64,000 nt of DNA, taken from an uncultured Methanobrevibacter sp. Lineage in GTDB: Archaea > Methanobacteriota > Methanobacteria > Methanobacteriales > Methanobacteriaceae. Position 1 is the stretch's first letter, and every line of letters begins with the position of its first letter. The stretch lies in the NCBI RefSeq assembly GCF_934746965.1, contig NZ_CAKVFS010000001.1, forward strand, positions 62,001-126,000, in the 5' to 3' direction. The notes below the pieces were generated by a model. That model was not told the DNA's origin, searched no databases, and saw only the letters and a program-made list of their open reading frames with translations. The position numbers and the translations under genes were made by a program. Below are positions 35,671-43,691 of this stretch, piece after piece.

Positions 35671-35830
35671 ATGATGGTTTCGGAGATTAAATTAGCTATA
35701 TTAGTTATTGGCTGTTGTATATATGATGACTGTGTTGTATAATAAGATGAATACGCATTCGATAACTATTTATAAAGCGATTGAAATAATTTCGTTTATT
35801 AGTATGGTTATCATTATTAAATTCTTTTAA
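35671..35830 (+). pseudogene. frameshifted copy of the 52-residue membrane gene
   Basis: Starting MMVSEIKLAILVI as in the intact copy at 34862, the frame then breaks. Between GTTATT and GTATAT the intact gene has nine bases and this copy seven, a 2-base loss that leads to an early TAA. After the break the other frame continues with homologous sequence (MMTVLYNKMNTHSITIYK... ending IIIKFF) to 35830. One copy of a duplicated small gene has therefore decayed. Confidence 0.85.
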
Positions 35831-36021
35831 ATTAAGTATTTATTATACAATTTTAATTTTGTTTGATTAATATTATCAATACATTCAATGAGTGTATTGT
35901 TTATTTATAATTTGAATAGTAAATAAATTGGGTATGTTGAGTATGGAAATTGTGATTAGTAAGGGTAAAAATATTTTAATATTTTTTGTCCTTGTTTTTT
36001 TTTAAGTGATGTGGTGATTTT

Positions 36022-36393
36022 ATGGAAGGATTGTTATTAGCATTTTTGTTTGTTGTATTTTTTGTAATTGTGGTGTTTGGATATGTTTATAATACGTTTT
36101 TAAGATTTAAACAAAAAGAGGGTAATCAATTTTTAAATATATTTATTTTGGTTATAGGTATGTTTGGATTTATTGTATGGTGGGGATTTACGGCTAGTAG
36201 AGGTTGGTCGAATGTTCTTCATAGTATGCCTTGGCTTAAGCCTTTTGCTATTGTAGGTTTAATTGGTTTTTTTGAAATGTCTGCTCGGGGGCTTGAAATT
36301 ATTGAATTTGTAAGAGGAATTAATACTACTAAGTTTCATAAGTATTCTACGGCAGTGCTTGTTGTACTTGTGTTAATAGTTATAATTTTATAA
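36022..36393 (+). CDS. membrane protein, second of two tandem paralogues
   Basis: A 123-residue four-helix membrane protein paralogous to 35225-35593, with the same ribosome site and start context. Differences cluster in the second half (WGFTASRGWSN, FFEMSARGLEIIEFVRGINTTK). The retained frame argues that it is still under selection while the small gene in the same repeat unit is broken. Function unknown; candidate immunity-type protein by context only. Confidence 0.8.
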   Translation: MEGLLLAFLFVVFFVIVVFGYVYNTFLRFKQKEGNQFLNIFILVIGMFGFIVWWGFTASRGWSNVLHSMPWLKPFAIVGLIGFFEMSARGLEIIEFVRGINTTKFHKYSTAVLVVLVLIVIIL

Positions 36394-36554
36394 AACTGCA
36401 TTATAGTATTTTTGCTGGAATTTTAGTAAATTTTTAAACTAATTGTTTTTAACAATTGGATATTTAGGTATGCATAAATTTTTATTAAGGGGAGCATATA
36501 ATTTATATATGTGTGATTATTACTTTTAACTAAAAATAATTTGGTTGTGATATA

Positions 36555-39002
36555 ATGGCAAAACTTAAGGAGATGGATTTGCCTATTGAAGGAATGCATT
36601 GTGCTTCTTGTGTTTTAAGTTTAAATAAAACTTTTGAAAAAGTTGAAGGTGTGGAGTCAGTTGATGCAGATTTAGCTTCAAATAAATTACATTTAACTGT
36701 TAATCCAAAAAAACTTCCTTTTGAACAAATTGAAACATTAGTTAAAAATTTAGGGTTTGAACTTCATACTGATGAAGTTACTCTTAAACTTAATGGAATG
36801 CATTGTGCTTCTTGTGTCATGAATGTTGAAAACTTTTTAATACGTTTAGATGGCATTTTTGATGTTAAGGCAGATTTAACTTCACAAACAGCACGTATTA
36901 ACTATGATAAGACTAAAGTAGATATAAATGATATGGAAGAGGTTATTAATTCTTTAGGATTTGAAGTACTTGGAATTGATGGGCAACTTGAAGTTAATGA
37001 AGATGAGATTTATAAAAATGATTTAAAAGACAAAAGAAATAGGATTATAGTTGGTTTTACAGCATCTGCTATATTGATGATTTTAATGTATGTTCATTGG
37101 ATGCCATTTGGTTTATCAATGGGTGTTGTATCTTTGATTATAAGTATTATTCCATTTCTTTATGTGTCTTTACCTACACTTAAAGCAGGATTTAATGGTA
37201 TTATTCATAAGAATTTAAATATGGATGTAATGTATTCTATGGGTATAGCTGTTGCATATGTGTCAAGTATTCTTGGAACATTTAATATTATTCTTGATCA
37301 TTCTTTTATGTTCTATGAAACTGCAGTTATGCTTCCGTCATTTTTACTTGTTGGTAGGTATTTGGAAGCAAAAGCTAAACAGAAAACTTCTGATTCTATT
37401 CGTGAGCTTATTGGTCTTCAGCCAACAGTAGCTACTTTAATAGAACTTGATGATGAGGGAAATATTTTATCTCAAAGGGAAGTTAATATAAGTGAAATTC
37501 AAATTGATGATATATTACTTGTTCGTCCGGGGGATAAAATTCCAGTGGATGGTGAAGTTATTGGCGGTCATTCTTATGTTGATGAATCCATGATTAATGG
37601 AGAGCCTATCCCTAAAGCTAAAAGAAATGGTGAGGAAGTATTTGCAGGTACTATTAATCAGGATGGTATTTTACATATTAAAGCCCAAAAAATTGGTAAA
37701 CAGACAGTATTGTCCAATATTATTCGTTTAGTTGAAAAAGCTCAAAGTTCAAGACCTCCAGTTCAAAAAATAGCTAATACTGCAGTTAGTTATTTTATAC
37801 CAACAATTCTCACAATAGCCGTTGTTGTGTTCTTGTTATGGTATTTTGTATTTGATTCTACTTTGTTATTTGCACTTACAACTTTAATTTCTATTTTGGT
37901 TGTTGCTTGTCCATGCGCATTAGGTTTAGCTACTCCAACTGCAGTGACAGTAGGTGTTGGTAGAGCTGCAGAGTTTGGTATTCTTATTAAGAATGGGGAT
38001 ACTTTAGAAAATGCTGGTAAAATTGATGTAGCAGCATTTGATAAAACTGGAACTATAACTGAAGGTCTTCCTGAAGTTGAAGATGTTATTAATTATGGGA
38101 TTAGTGAAAATGAATTAGTTAGACTTGTAGCTAGTGTGGAAAAAAATTCCAATCATCCAATAGCTAAAGCAATTGTTAGAAAAGCAGATGAAATGAATTT
38201 AGAACTTAATCAAACTGACTTATTTGAAAATGTAACTGGTAGAGGTTTGAAAGCTCAAATTGATGGTAAAAATATTTTAGCAGGTAATAAAAAACTTTTA
38301 GAATCTCAGAATATTGAAATTCCTCAAAGTGTTTTAGATGAATATGAAGGTTTGGAAAATCTTAGTAAAACTATAATCCTGGTAGCTGTTGATTTAGAGG
38401 TTAAAGGTATATTAAGTTTATCTGATAAAATTAAAGCTAATTCAAAAAGAACTATTGAAGAATTACATAATATGGGTATTGAAACATACATGTTAACTGG
38501 GGATAATCAGAAAACAGCATTAAATGTAGCTCGTGAAGTAGGTATTGATAATGTTAAAGCTGGTGTTTTACCTGAAAATAAATTAGATGTTATTAAAAAT
38601 CTTCAACATGAAGATAAAACTGTCTTATTTGTTGGTGATGGTATTAATGATGCACCTGCACTTACTCAAGCTAATATTGGTGTAGCTATGGGTAATGGAA
38701 CAGATATTGCTATGGAAAGTGGAGATATTGTTGTAATGGAAGGTGATTTGGAAAATGTAGTTGCTGCTGTCCAGTTTTCTAAAAAAGTAATGACTAGAAT
38801 TAAAGAAAATTTATTCTGGGCATTTGCATATAATGTTATTTTAATTCCACTTGCAGCTGGTGCATTGTATAGTAGTTTTGGAATAATGTTCATGCCAGAA
38901 TGGTCTGCTCTTGCAATGGCATTAAGTTCAGTGACAGTTATATCATTATCCCTTGCTCTTAAAGGATATGTCCCTGAAATAAAAAAAGAAACAAGAAGTT
39001 AA
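36555..39002 (+). CDS. copA: copper-translocating P1B-type ATPase
   Basis: An 815-residue heavy-metal ATPase. Two N-terminal metal-binding domains carry GMHCASC (Cys16/Cys19 and Cys84/Cys87). Eight membrane segments follow, with the CPC metal site at 452-454, the phosphorylation motif DKTGT beginning at Asp496, the SNHPIAKA His-Pro motif, and GDGINDAPAL. CPC plus two GMxCxxC domains point to Cu(I) export. No copper chaperone or CsoR-like gene is adjacent. The last codons overlap a hairpin shared with the convergent gene. Confidence 0.93.
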   Translation: MAKLKEMDLPIEGMHCASCVLSLNKTFEKVEGVESVDADLASNKLHLTVNPKKLPFEQIETLVKNLGFELHTDEVTLKLNGMHCASCVMNVENFLIRLDGIFDVKADLTSQTARINYDKTKVDINDMEEVINSLGFEVLGIDGQLEVNEDEIYKNDLKDKRNRIIVGFTASAILMILMYVHWMPFGLSMGVVSLIISIIPFLYVSLPTLKAGFNGIIHKNLNMDVMYSMGIAVAYVSSILGTFNIILDHSFMFYETAVMLPSFLLVGRYLEAKAKQKTSDSIRELIGLQPTVATLIELDDEGNILSQREVNISEIQIDDILLVRPGDKIPVDGEVIGGHSYVDESMINGEPIPKAKRNGEEVFAGTINQDGILHIKAQKIGKQTVLSNIIRLVEKAQSSRPPVQKIANTAVSYFIPTILTIAVVVFLLWYFVFDSTLLFALTTLISILVVACPCALGLATPTAVTVGVGRAAEFGILIKNGDTLENAGKIDVAAFDKTGTITEGLPEVEDVINYGISENELVRLVASVEKNSNHPIAKAIVRKADEMNLELNQTDLFENVTGRGLKAQIDGKNILAGNKKLLESQNIEIPQSVLDEYEGLENLSKTIILVAVDLEVKGILSLSDKIKANSKRTIEELHNMGIETYMLTGDNQKTALNVAREVGIDNVKAGVLPENKLDVIKNLQHEDKTVLFVGDGINDAPALTQANIGVAMGNGTDIAMESGDIVVMEGDLENVVAAVQFSKKVMTRIKENLFWAFAYNVILIPLAAGALYSSFGIMFMPEWSALAMALSSVTVISLSLALKGYVPEIKKETRS

Positions 39003-39024
39003 TTGATTTAATTATCAATTAACT
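38997..39024. terminator. bidirectional hairpin terminator
   Basis: AGTTAATTGAT (38997-39007) and ATCAATTAACT (39014-39024) form a perfect 11-bp stem with a 6-base loop. It spans the stop codon of copA and the stop codon of the convergent membrane gene, so each message can form it at its 3' end. Confidence 0.65.
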
Positions 39025-39859
39025 CTATTTTTAATTTTCCAAGTTTTGGAGCTAAGAAATTATAGAATACAGCTAAAAGACCTCCACCTACAACTCCATT
39101 TATTAATCCACTAATAATGTTTCCTAATGCAGTGTAAGCATTTCCACCACTAACTAATGAAATAATAGCAAGAATAATATTGAATATTAAACTAATTGCA
39201 GTTAATACAATAATTAAACTAACTGGATTAATAGAATTTAATAAGGTCATTTCACCGTCTTTAGATAAATCTACAATAATTCCTTTTCCTTTACTTCCTA
39301 AGAAATTGTAAATGTAAGTAGCAATTAAAGTAAATACAAAACTTATAATGAAAACACCAACAATTACAAGTGCGATTACTGATGGTTGTGTTATCATCAT
39401 TGCACCTTGATAAAGAGCAAATGCCATTACAGTTTGTCCACTAAACATTAAAGTTTGAATCATGGAAGTTGCAATTAAAGGAACGAATAATATTGCAAGT
39501 GCGTAAGCTAAAATAACAAGAATTGTTGAAATAATTGCTATAATAAGAGCTGTTGGCACAGTAGAAATCTTGGTAATTTCTTTATCATCTTTTAATTCTA
39601 TAGTAATAGGATTCATCCTTTTTGTCAACCAATTGTAGAGATATCCTTCTGCAAATCTATTATATATAGAATACATTATGGTTCCAACAACTATTGCTGG
39701 GATGAAATAAGCTAAAACCCCAATATTCTGAGGATAAAGTATTCCCATTCCTATTAAAAGCACTATAGAAATTAAAACTGAGAATAATACTCCAATTCCA
39801 GTTCCGATAGTTGTATATGATGTTATATCAATTGATGTTAAATTTTTTACATCATCCAT
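39008..39859 (-). CDS. integral membrane protein with internal repeat
   Basis: A 283-residue protein with about six long hydrophobic segments. It has two similar halves, each starting with a helix pair and containing a YxxYNxL/YNFLGxK-like turn followed by a polar strand (YLYNWLTKRMNPITIELKDD, then IYNFLGSKGKGIIVDLSKDG, with a third echo FYNFLAPKLGKLKIEL at the end). So it is likely an internally duplicated archaeal membrane protein of unknown function. AGGTGA precedes the ATG. It is preceded on its strand by purB with a gap of 33 bases. Confidence 0.75.
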   Translation of the reverse strand: MDDVKNLTSIDITSYTTIGTGIGVLFSVLISIVLLIGMGILYPQNIGVLAYFIPAIVVGTIMYSIYNRFAEGYLYNWLTKRMNPITIELKDDKEITKISTVPTALIIAIISTILVILAYALAILFVPLIATSMIQTLMFSGQTVMAFALYQGAMMITQPSVIALVIVGVFIISFVFTLIATYIYNFLGSKGKGIIVDLSKDGEMTLLNSINPVSLIIVLTAISLIFNIILAIISLVSGGNAYTALGNIISGLINGVVGGGLLAVFYNFLAPKLGKLKIELIDN

Positions 39860-39892
39860 ATTTTCACCTCAGTTTACATATATTCCATAATG

Positions 39893-41245
39893 TTATTTAA
39901 ACCATTCTTTTGATTGTTCAAGTAATTCACTAATAATTGTTTTTGATGATCCGATATATGTATGTGGGTTCATGATTTTTTCAACATCTTCAGGAGTTAA
40001 ATATTTTTGAACTTCCTCTTCTTCTAAAATAAGTTCTCCTAAAAGACCACCTTCTTTATTAGCTTTAATAGCATTTCTTCTTACAATTCCATATGCTGTT
40101 TGTTTTCCCATTCCACTTCTTGTAAGTTCAGCCATTAACCTTTCAGCCATAATTAATCCGTTGGTCATATTTAAGTTTCTTTCAATATTTTCATCATAAA
40201 ATACTAAATTACTCATTAATTTGATAGTTAAATTAAGAATATAATCAGTTAAAATACAGCTTTCAGGGAACATTATTCTTTCACAAGAAGAGTTAGTTAA
40301 ATCTCTTTCATGCCAGAGAGGGTTGTTGTCGAGTGCAGCATTTACGAAAGATTTTACAATTCTTGCAACACCACAAATACGTTCAGCAGTAATAGGGTTC
40401 ATTTTATGAGGCATGGTACTACTACCTACTTGTTTTTCAGGGTCAAAGTATTCACCAAGTTCCATAAGTTCTGTTCTTTGCAAACTTCTGATTTCCAAAC
40501 CGATTTTATCTAAGGTACTTGCAATATTAGCTAATGTTGAAATAAATTCTACATGGTTGTCTCTTTGAACAACTTGGTTTGTAATGGTTGCTGCAGGTAA
40601 TCCTAATATATTAGCTACTTCTTTGTGGATTTTCCATCCATCTTCACCAAGAGCTGCAGTTGTACCTACTGCACCGTCCATCATAGCTACACAAACATTT
40701 TTCTGAGCATTTTCTAATCTTATGTATTGTCTATGAAGTTCATCAGCCCAGATACCAAATTTCATACCGTAAGTAGTTGGAAGAGCATGCTGACCATGAG
40801 TACGACCAATGCAGACTTTGTCCATATTTTCTTCTGCTAAGTCTAACATTATTTTAGTTAATCTTTCTACTTTTTCTTTTAATATTTCTATAGAATCATT
40901 TAAAAGTAAAGAGTTTGAACTGTCTACAACATCATTTGAAGTAGCTCCGAAGTGGACATATTCTCCAGCATCATTATCACAAACTTCTCCAATAGCTTTA
41001 ACTAATGCTGCTATGTCGTGTTTAGTTTGAGCTTCAATTTCATCTACTCTTTCTAATTTAACATATTTTGTATTAGCTTTAGCAGCTATTTCATCAGCTA
41101 CTTCTTGAGGGATAATTCCAAGTTTACCTTCTGCTTGAGCTAATGCTGATTCCACATCTAACTTTCTTTGTAATTTGTTTTCAGTTTCCCAAATGGATTT
41201 CATTTCAGGAGTACCATATCTATATTCAATTGGATGTATAGCCAT
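39893..41245 (-). CDS. purB: adenylosuccinate lyase
   Basis: A 450-residue fumarase/aspartase-superfamily enzyme used twice in purine synthesis: cleavage of SAICAR and of adenylosuccinate, each releasing fumarate. The signature GSSTMPHKMNPI (about residues 272-283) and the catalytic regions ATSNDVVD and GRTHGQHALP are intact. Start MAIHPIEYRYGTPEM is typical for archaeal PurB. The membrane-protein gene follows after 33 bases. Confidence 0.96.
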   Translation of the reverse strand: MAIHPIEYRYGTPEMKSIWETENKLQRKLDVESALAQAEGKLGIIPQEVADEIAAKANTKYVKLERVDEIEAQTKHDIAALVKAIGEVCDNDAGEYVHFGATSNDVVDSSNSLLLNDSIEILKEKVERLTKIMLDLAEENMDKVCIGRTHGQHALPTTYGMKFGIWADELHRQYIRLENAQKNVCVAMMDGAVGTTAALGEDGWKIHKEVANILGLPAATITNQVVQRDNHVEFISTLANIASTLDKIGLEIRSLQRTELMELGEYFDPEKQVGSSTMPHKMNPITAERICGVARIVKSFVNAALDNNPLWHERDLTNSSCERIMFPESCILTDYILNLTIKLMSNLVFYDENIERNLNMTNGLIMAERLMAELTRSGMGKQTAYGIVRRNAIKANKEGGLLGELILEEEEVQKYLTPEDVEKIMNPHTYIGSSKTIISELLEQSKEWFK

Positions 41246-41416
41246 TTTATATCATCTCAGTTTTATTTAATAATATTATTATTTGATTTTTTTAGTATTT
41301 TATATTATTCTTACTTAACTTTTTTTTAATTAAATTGTGGTTAAGTTTATAATATATGATTGTGATATATATTAGTAAATTATTTTTTACTAAGTATAAA
41401 AAACTTAGGTGATTTT

Positions 41417-41620
41417 TTGGAAACTAAAATTAAAGAATTTCGTAATGAAAAAGGATTAAGTCAACAAAAACTGGCGGACTTGACAGGTGTTACAAGACAA
41501 ACTATTAATGCTTTAGAAAATGCTCGATATAATCCTTCTTTACTTTTAGCCTTTAGAATAACTAAGATTTTAGATAAAGAAAACATTGAGGATGTTTTCA
41601 TCATTGGTGATGGTGAGTGA
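41417..41620 (+). CDS. small Xre-family transcriptional regulator
   Basis: A 67-residue helix-turn-helix protein with FRNEKGLSQQKLADLTGVTR and QTINALENARYNPSL, the standard Xre/Cro fold of the YozG-like short group. The start is TTG at 41417, set by AGGTGA seven bases upstream. It ends 3 bases before a DUF4013-type membrane gene, so the two form an operon; such pairs usually involve a regulator acting on its own transcript. Confidence 0.88.
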   Translation: METKIKEFRNEKGLSQQKLADLTGVTRQTINALENARYNPSLLLAFRITKILDKENIEDVFIIGDGE

Positions 41621-41623
41621 GAG

Positions 41624-42352
41624 ATGATATTAGATATTTATAAAGATTCTTTTGAATATGCTTCTAAAAATGTTAAGAATCTCTTGATTTTAGGAGTGTT
41701 TTATTTATTCGGTTTCTTAGTCATTCCCATATTTTTTATTTTAGGTTACAATTATAGAATTGTTAAAATAGCTACTGAGGGAATGATTAATGGTAATGAT
41801 GAACTTCCTGAATTTGAAGACTGGACTTTGATGTTTGTTGAAGGAATTAAATGTTTCGTAGTTTATGTAGCTTATGCAATTATTCCGATTATTATCTTTG
41901 CAGGTATTCTATTTGGCTGTAGTCAAATTAATAATCTTTCTTTACTTATTCTTGGATTTATTGTTGGGATTATTATTACATTAATATTTACATTATATTC
42001 CTTTTTAGCTATATCTCATATGGCTACTAATGATGGATCTATGAAATCCGCATTTGAGATTAAGGAAATAACCAACATTGCCAAGTCTATCGGTTGGGGA
42101 AGATGTTTCACAACATATATTGGAATGTTAATAATTGTTTTTGTAATTACAACAGTTGTAGTTGCTGTAATTGTAGCAATTTTAATGCTTTTAGGATTTG
42201 CAACTATTTCAGCAGTTCCTGTGATGAGTGTTGCTACTGCAACAGGAGTTATATCAAGTTTAATTGTTAATTTTGTAATAACATTTATTGTTATGCCTTA
42301 TTTGCAAATATTCCAAAGTCGTTGCCAAGGTTTACTTTATAATATTAGGTGA
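41624..42352 (+). CDS. DUF4013-type membrane protein
   Basis: A 242-residue protein with about six hydrophobic segments. The N-terminal SFEYASKNVKNLLILGVFY and the following GYNYRIVKIATEGMINGNDELPEFEDW are the hallmark of DUF4013 proteins, which are common in Methanobrevibacter. The function is unknown. It is translationally close to the Xre regulator upstream (3-base gap), and a CPBP-type protease gene follows after 40 bases. Confidence 0.82.
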   Translation: MILDIYKDSFEYASKNVKNLLILGVFYLFGFLVIPIFFILGYNYRIVKIATEGMINGNDELPEFEDWTLMFVEGIKCFVVYVAYAIIPIIIFAGILFGCSQINNLSLLILGFIVGIIITLIFTLYSFLAISHMATNDGSMKSAFEIKEITNIAKSIGWGRCFTTYIGMLIIVFVITTVVVAVIVAILMLLGFATISAVPVMSVATATGVISSLIVNFVITFIVMPYLQIFQSRCQGLLYNIR

Positions 42353-42392
42353 TTATTTCACCTCTTTTTTTATTTTTTAGGATTTAGTTATT

Positions 42393-43139
42393 ATGTCTTC
42401 ATTAAATAAGGCTATTAAACAAACAACTTTAATTGAATTATTAATTTTAATTTTGTGTTTTTATTCACTGCATATTGCTTTTAGTTTTCGTGGATTTGAT
42501 TTAAATATGGAGTGGATGTATGTCCTTATTATTGTTTATGTTCTTATTAAATCTGGAAAATATAAAACAGAACCTAATTTAAATATTTTTTCAAAAATTA
42601 AATTTAAATATGTATTTTTAATTGTTATTGTAAATGTATTTTTTTCATATGGGATGCTTTACTTAGCAAACACTTTAAATTTAGGAAATCTGCTTGCTTT
42701 TAATTTAATTCCAAATTTAAAAGATATTGCTTTTGTTGGAGGTTTGATTGGAACTGTTTTAATTTCTCCTATTTCTGAGGAATTGATTTTTAGAGGTATT
42801 ATTTTAAATAGGTTGAAATTAGTTGTTCCTGTAGATATGGCTATTTTAGTGTCTTCTTTATGTTTTGGTGTTCTTCATAGTTATGGAAGTATGATTTCTG
42901 CATTTGTTTTTGGATTATGTATGTGTGTCTTATATGTTAAGACAGATAATATTTTAGTGCCGATTTCTGCTCATATTATGAATAATTTCTTTGCAGAAGT
43001 TTTATTTTACCTGGATCATGATGCAATACTTTTCAGTAATGGTATTGTAATGACTGTGATTACTATTTTGGCGATTATATCTCTATATTTAATATTAAAC
43101 TCTTTAAAGATGGAATTAAATTATTTGAATAAAAAATAA
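42393..43139 (+). CDS. CPBP-family intramembrane protease
   Basis: A 248-residue integral membrane protein of the CAAX-protease/bacteriocin-processing (CPBP, Rce1-like) family. The glutamate motif EELIFRG, the FGVLHS motif and the third motif SAHIMNNFF carry the expected catalytic Glu, Arg and His residues. About seven hydrophobic segments are visible. Substrate unknown. It follows the DUF4013-type gene on the same strand. In bacteria this family includes bacteriocin self-immunity proteins, which is only a family-level note. Confidence 0.88.
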   Translation: MSSLNKAIKQTTLIELLILILCFYSLHIAFSFRGFDLNMEWMYVLIIVYVLIKSGKYKTEPNLNIFSKIKFKYVFLIVIVNVFFSYGMLYLANTLNLGNLLAFNLIPNLKDIAFVGGLIGTVLISPISEELIFRGIILNRLKLVVPVDMAILVSSLCFGVLHSYGSMISAFVFGLCMCVLYVKTDNILVPISAHIMNNFFAEVLFYLDHDAILFSNGIVMTVITILAIISLYLILNSLKMELNYLNKK

Positions 43140-43189
43140 TATTTTTATATATTCTAAAAATTAATTATATAATTAAAGGTGTTTTTGAT

Positions 43190-43588
43190 ATGGATATTAA
43201 AAAAATAGGTTTTGCAGTAATTATTGTGGGCTTGTCATTATGTGTGATGTTCATTGATTCTTATAAATACATGGTCTCTGCATTGACTGTTACTGTTTTT
43301 GGTTTTCTTATAACTTTGATAGGTTATTTATCTGCTGTTAAAAAACAAAAATTTATTAATGATAGGTTGGATGAGGATATTACAAGAGTTATACAGCCTT
43401 TGATAACTAAGTATTCTAATTTAAATAAGCAGTATTTGACTCAGTATTCTGGTGATGATTATGTTCAAAAAAGAATGGAGTTGAATCATAATTTAGAGAT
43501 GGAACTTAAGGAAAATCTTCCTTATTTGGAAAGTAGGCAGATTAAAAAGATTGTCATTGATTTTAGTAAGGAGCAAAATAAATTATAA
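43190..43588 (+). CDS. small membrane protein with cytosolic helical tail
   Basis: A 132-residue protein with two hydrophobic segments at about 6-23 and 29-48, then a polar, probably helical tail (about 52-132) containing FINDRLDEDITRVIQPLI and two further charged helices. AGGTG precedes the ATG. It follows the CPBP gene on the same strand. I do not recognise the family. Confidence 0.65.
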   Translation: MDIKKIGFAVIIVGLSLCVMFIDSYKYMVSALTVTVFGFLITLIGYLSAVKKQKFINDRLDEDITRVIQPLITKYSNLNKQYLTQYSGDDYVQKRMELNHNLEMELKENLPYLESRQIKKIVIDFSKEQNKL

Positions 43589-43610
43589 TTTTTTTTAAAA
43601 TAATTTTCAA

Positions 43611-43646
43611 TGTACAAAAAAGTACAGCAAGGATTTAAATAGTACA
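43611..43646 (+). promoter_or_regulatory. TRP-box-like operator repeats over the trp promoter
   Basis: TGTACA at 43611-43616, AGTACA at 43621-43626 and AGTACA at 43641-43646 are spaced 10 and 20 bases apart, so all lie on one face of the helix. A TTTAAATA box (43634-43641) sits between the second and third. In Methanothermobacter the regulator TrpY binds TGTACA-type TRP boxes upstream of the trp operon, so I read this as the same control. No trpY-like gene is in the window. Confidence 0.75.
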
Positions 43647-43691
43647 TTATTATAAGTATAATATATAAGAATAATTAATTAAGTGATGAAA

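Larger units (their letters stand above)
34852..36393. repeat. tandem duplication of about 0.8 kb (two membrane genes)
   Basis: Unit 1 (about 34852-35593) and unit 2 (about 35661-36393) share the end of the orphan module gene (GAATATG...GATATGATGG), the 52-codon gene, the roughly 200-base spacer and the 122/123-codon gene. Equivalent starts are 809 bases apart (34862, 35671) and 797 bases apart (35225, 36022). Unit 2 has lost the first gene by a 2-base deletion but keeps the second intact. Confidence 0.88.
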
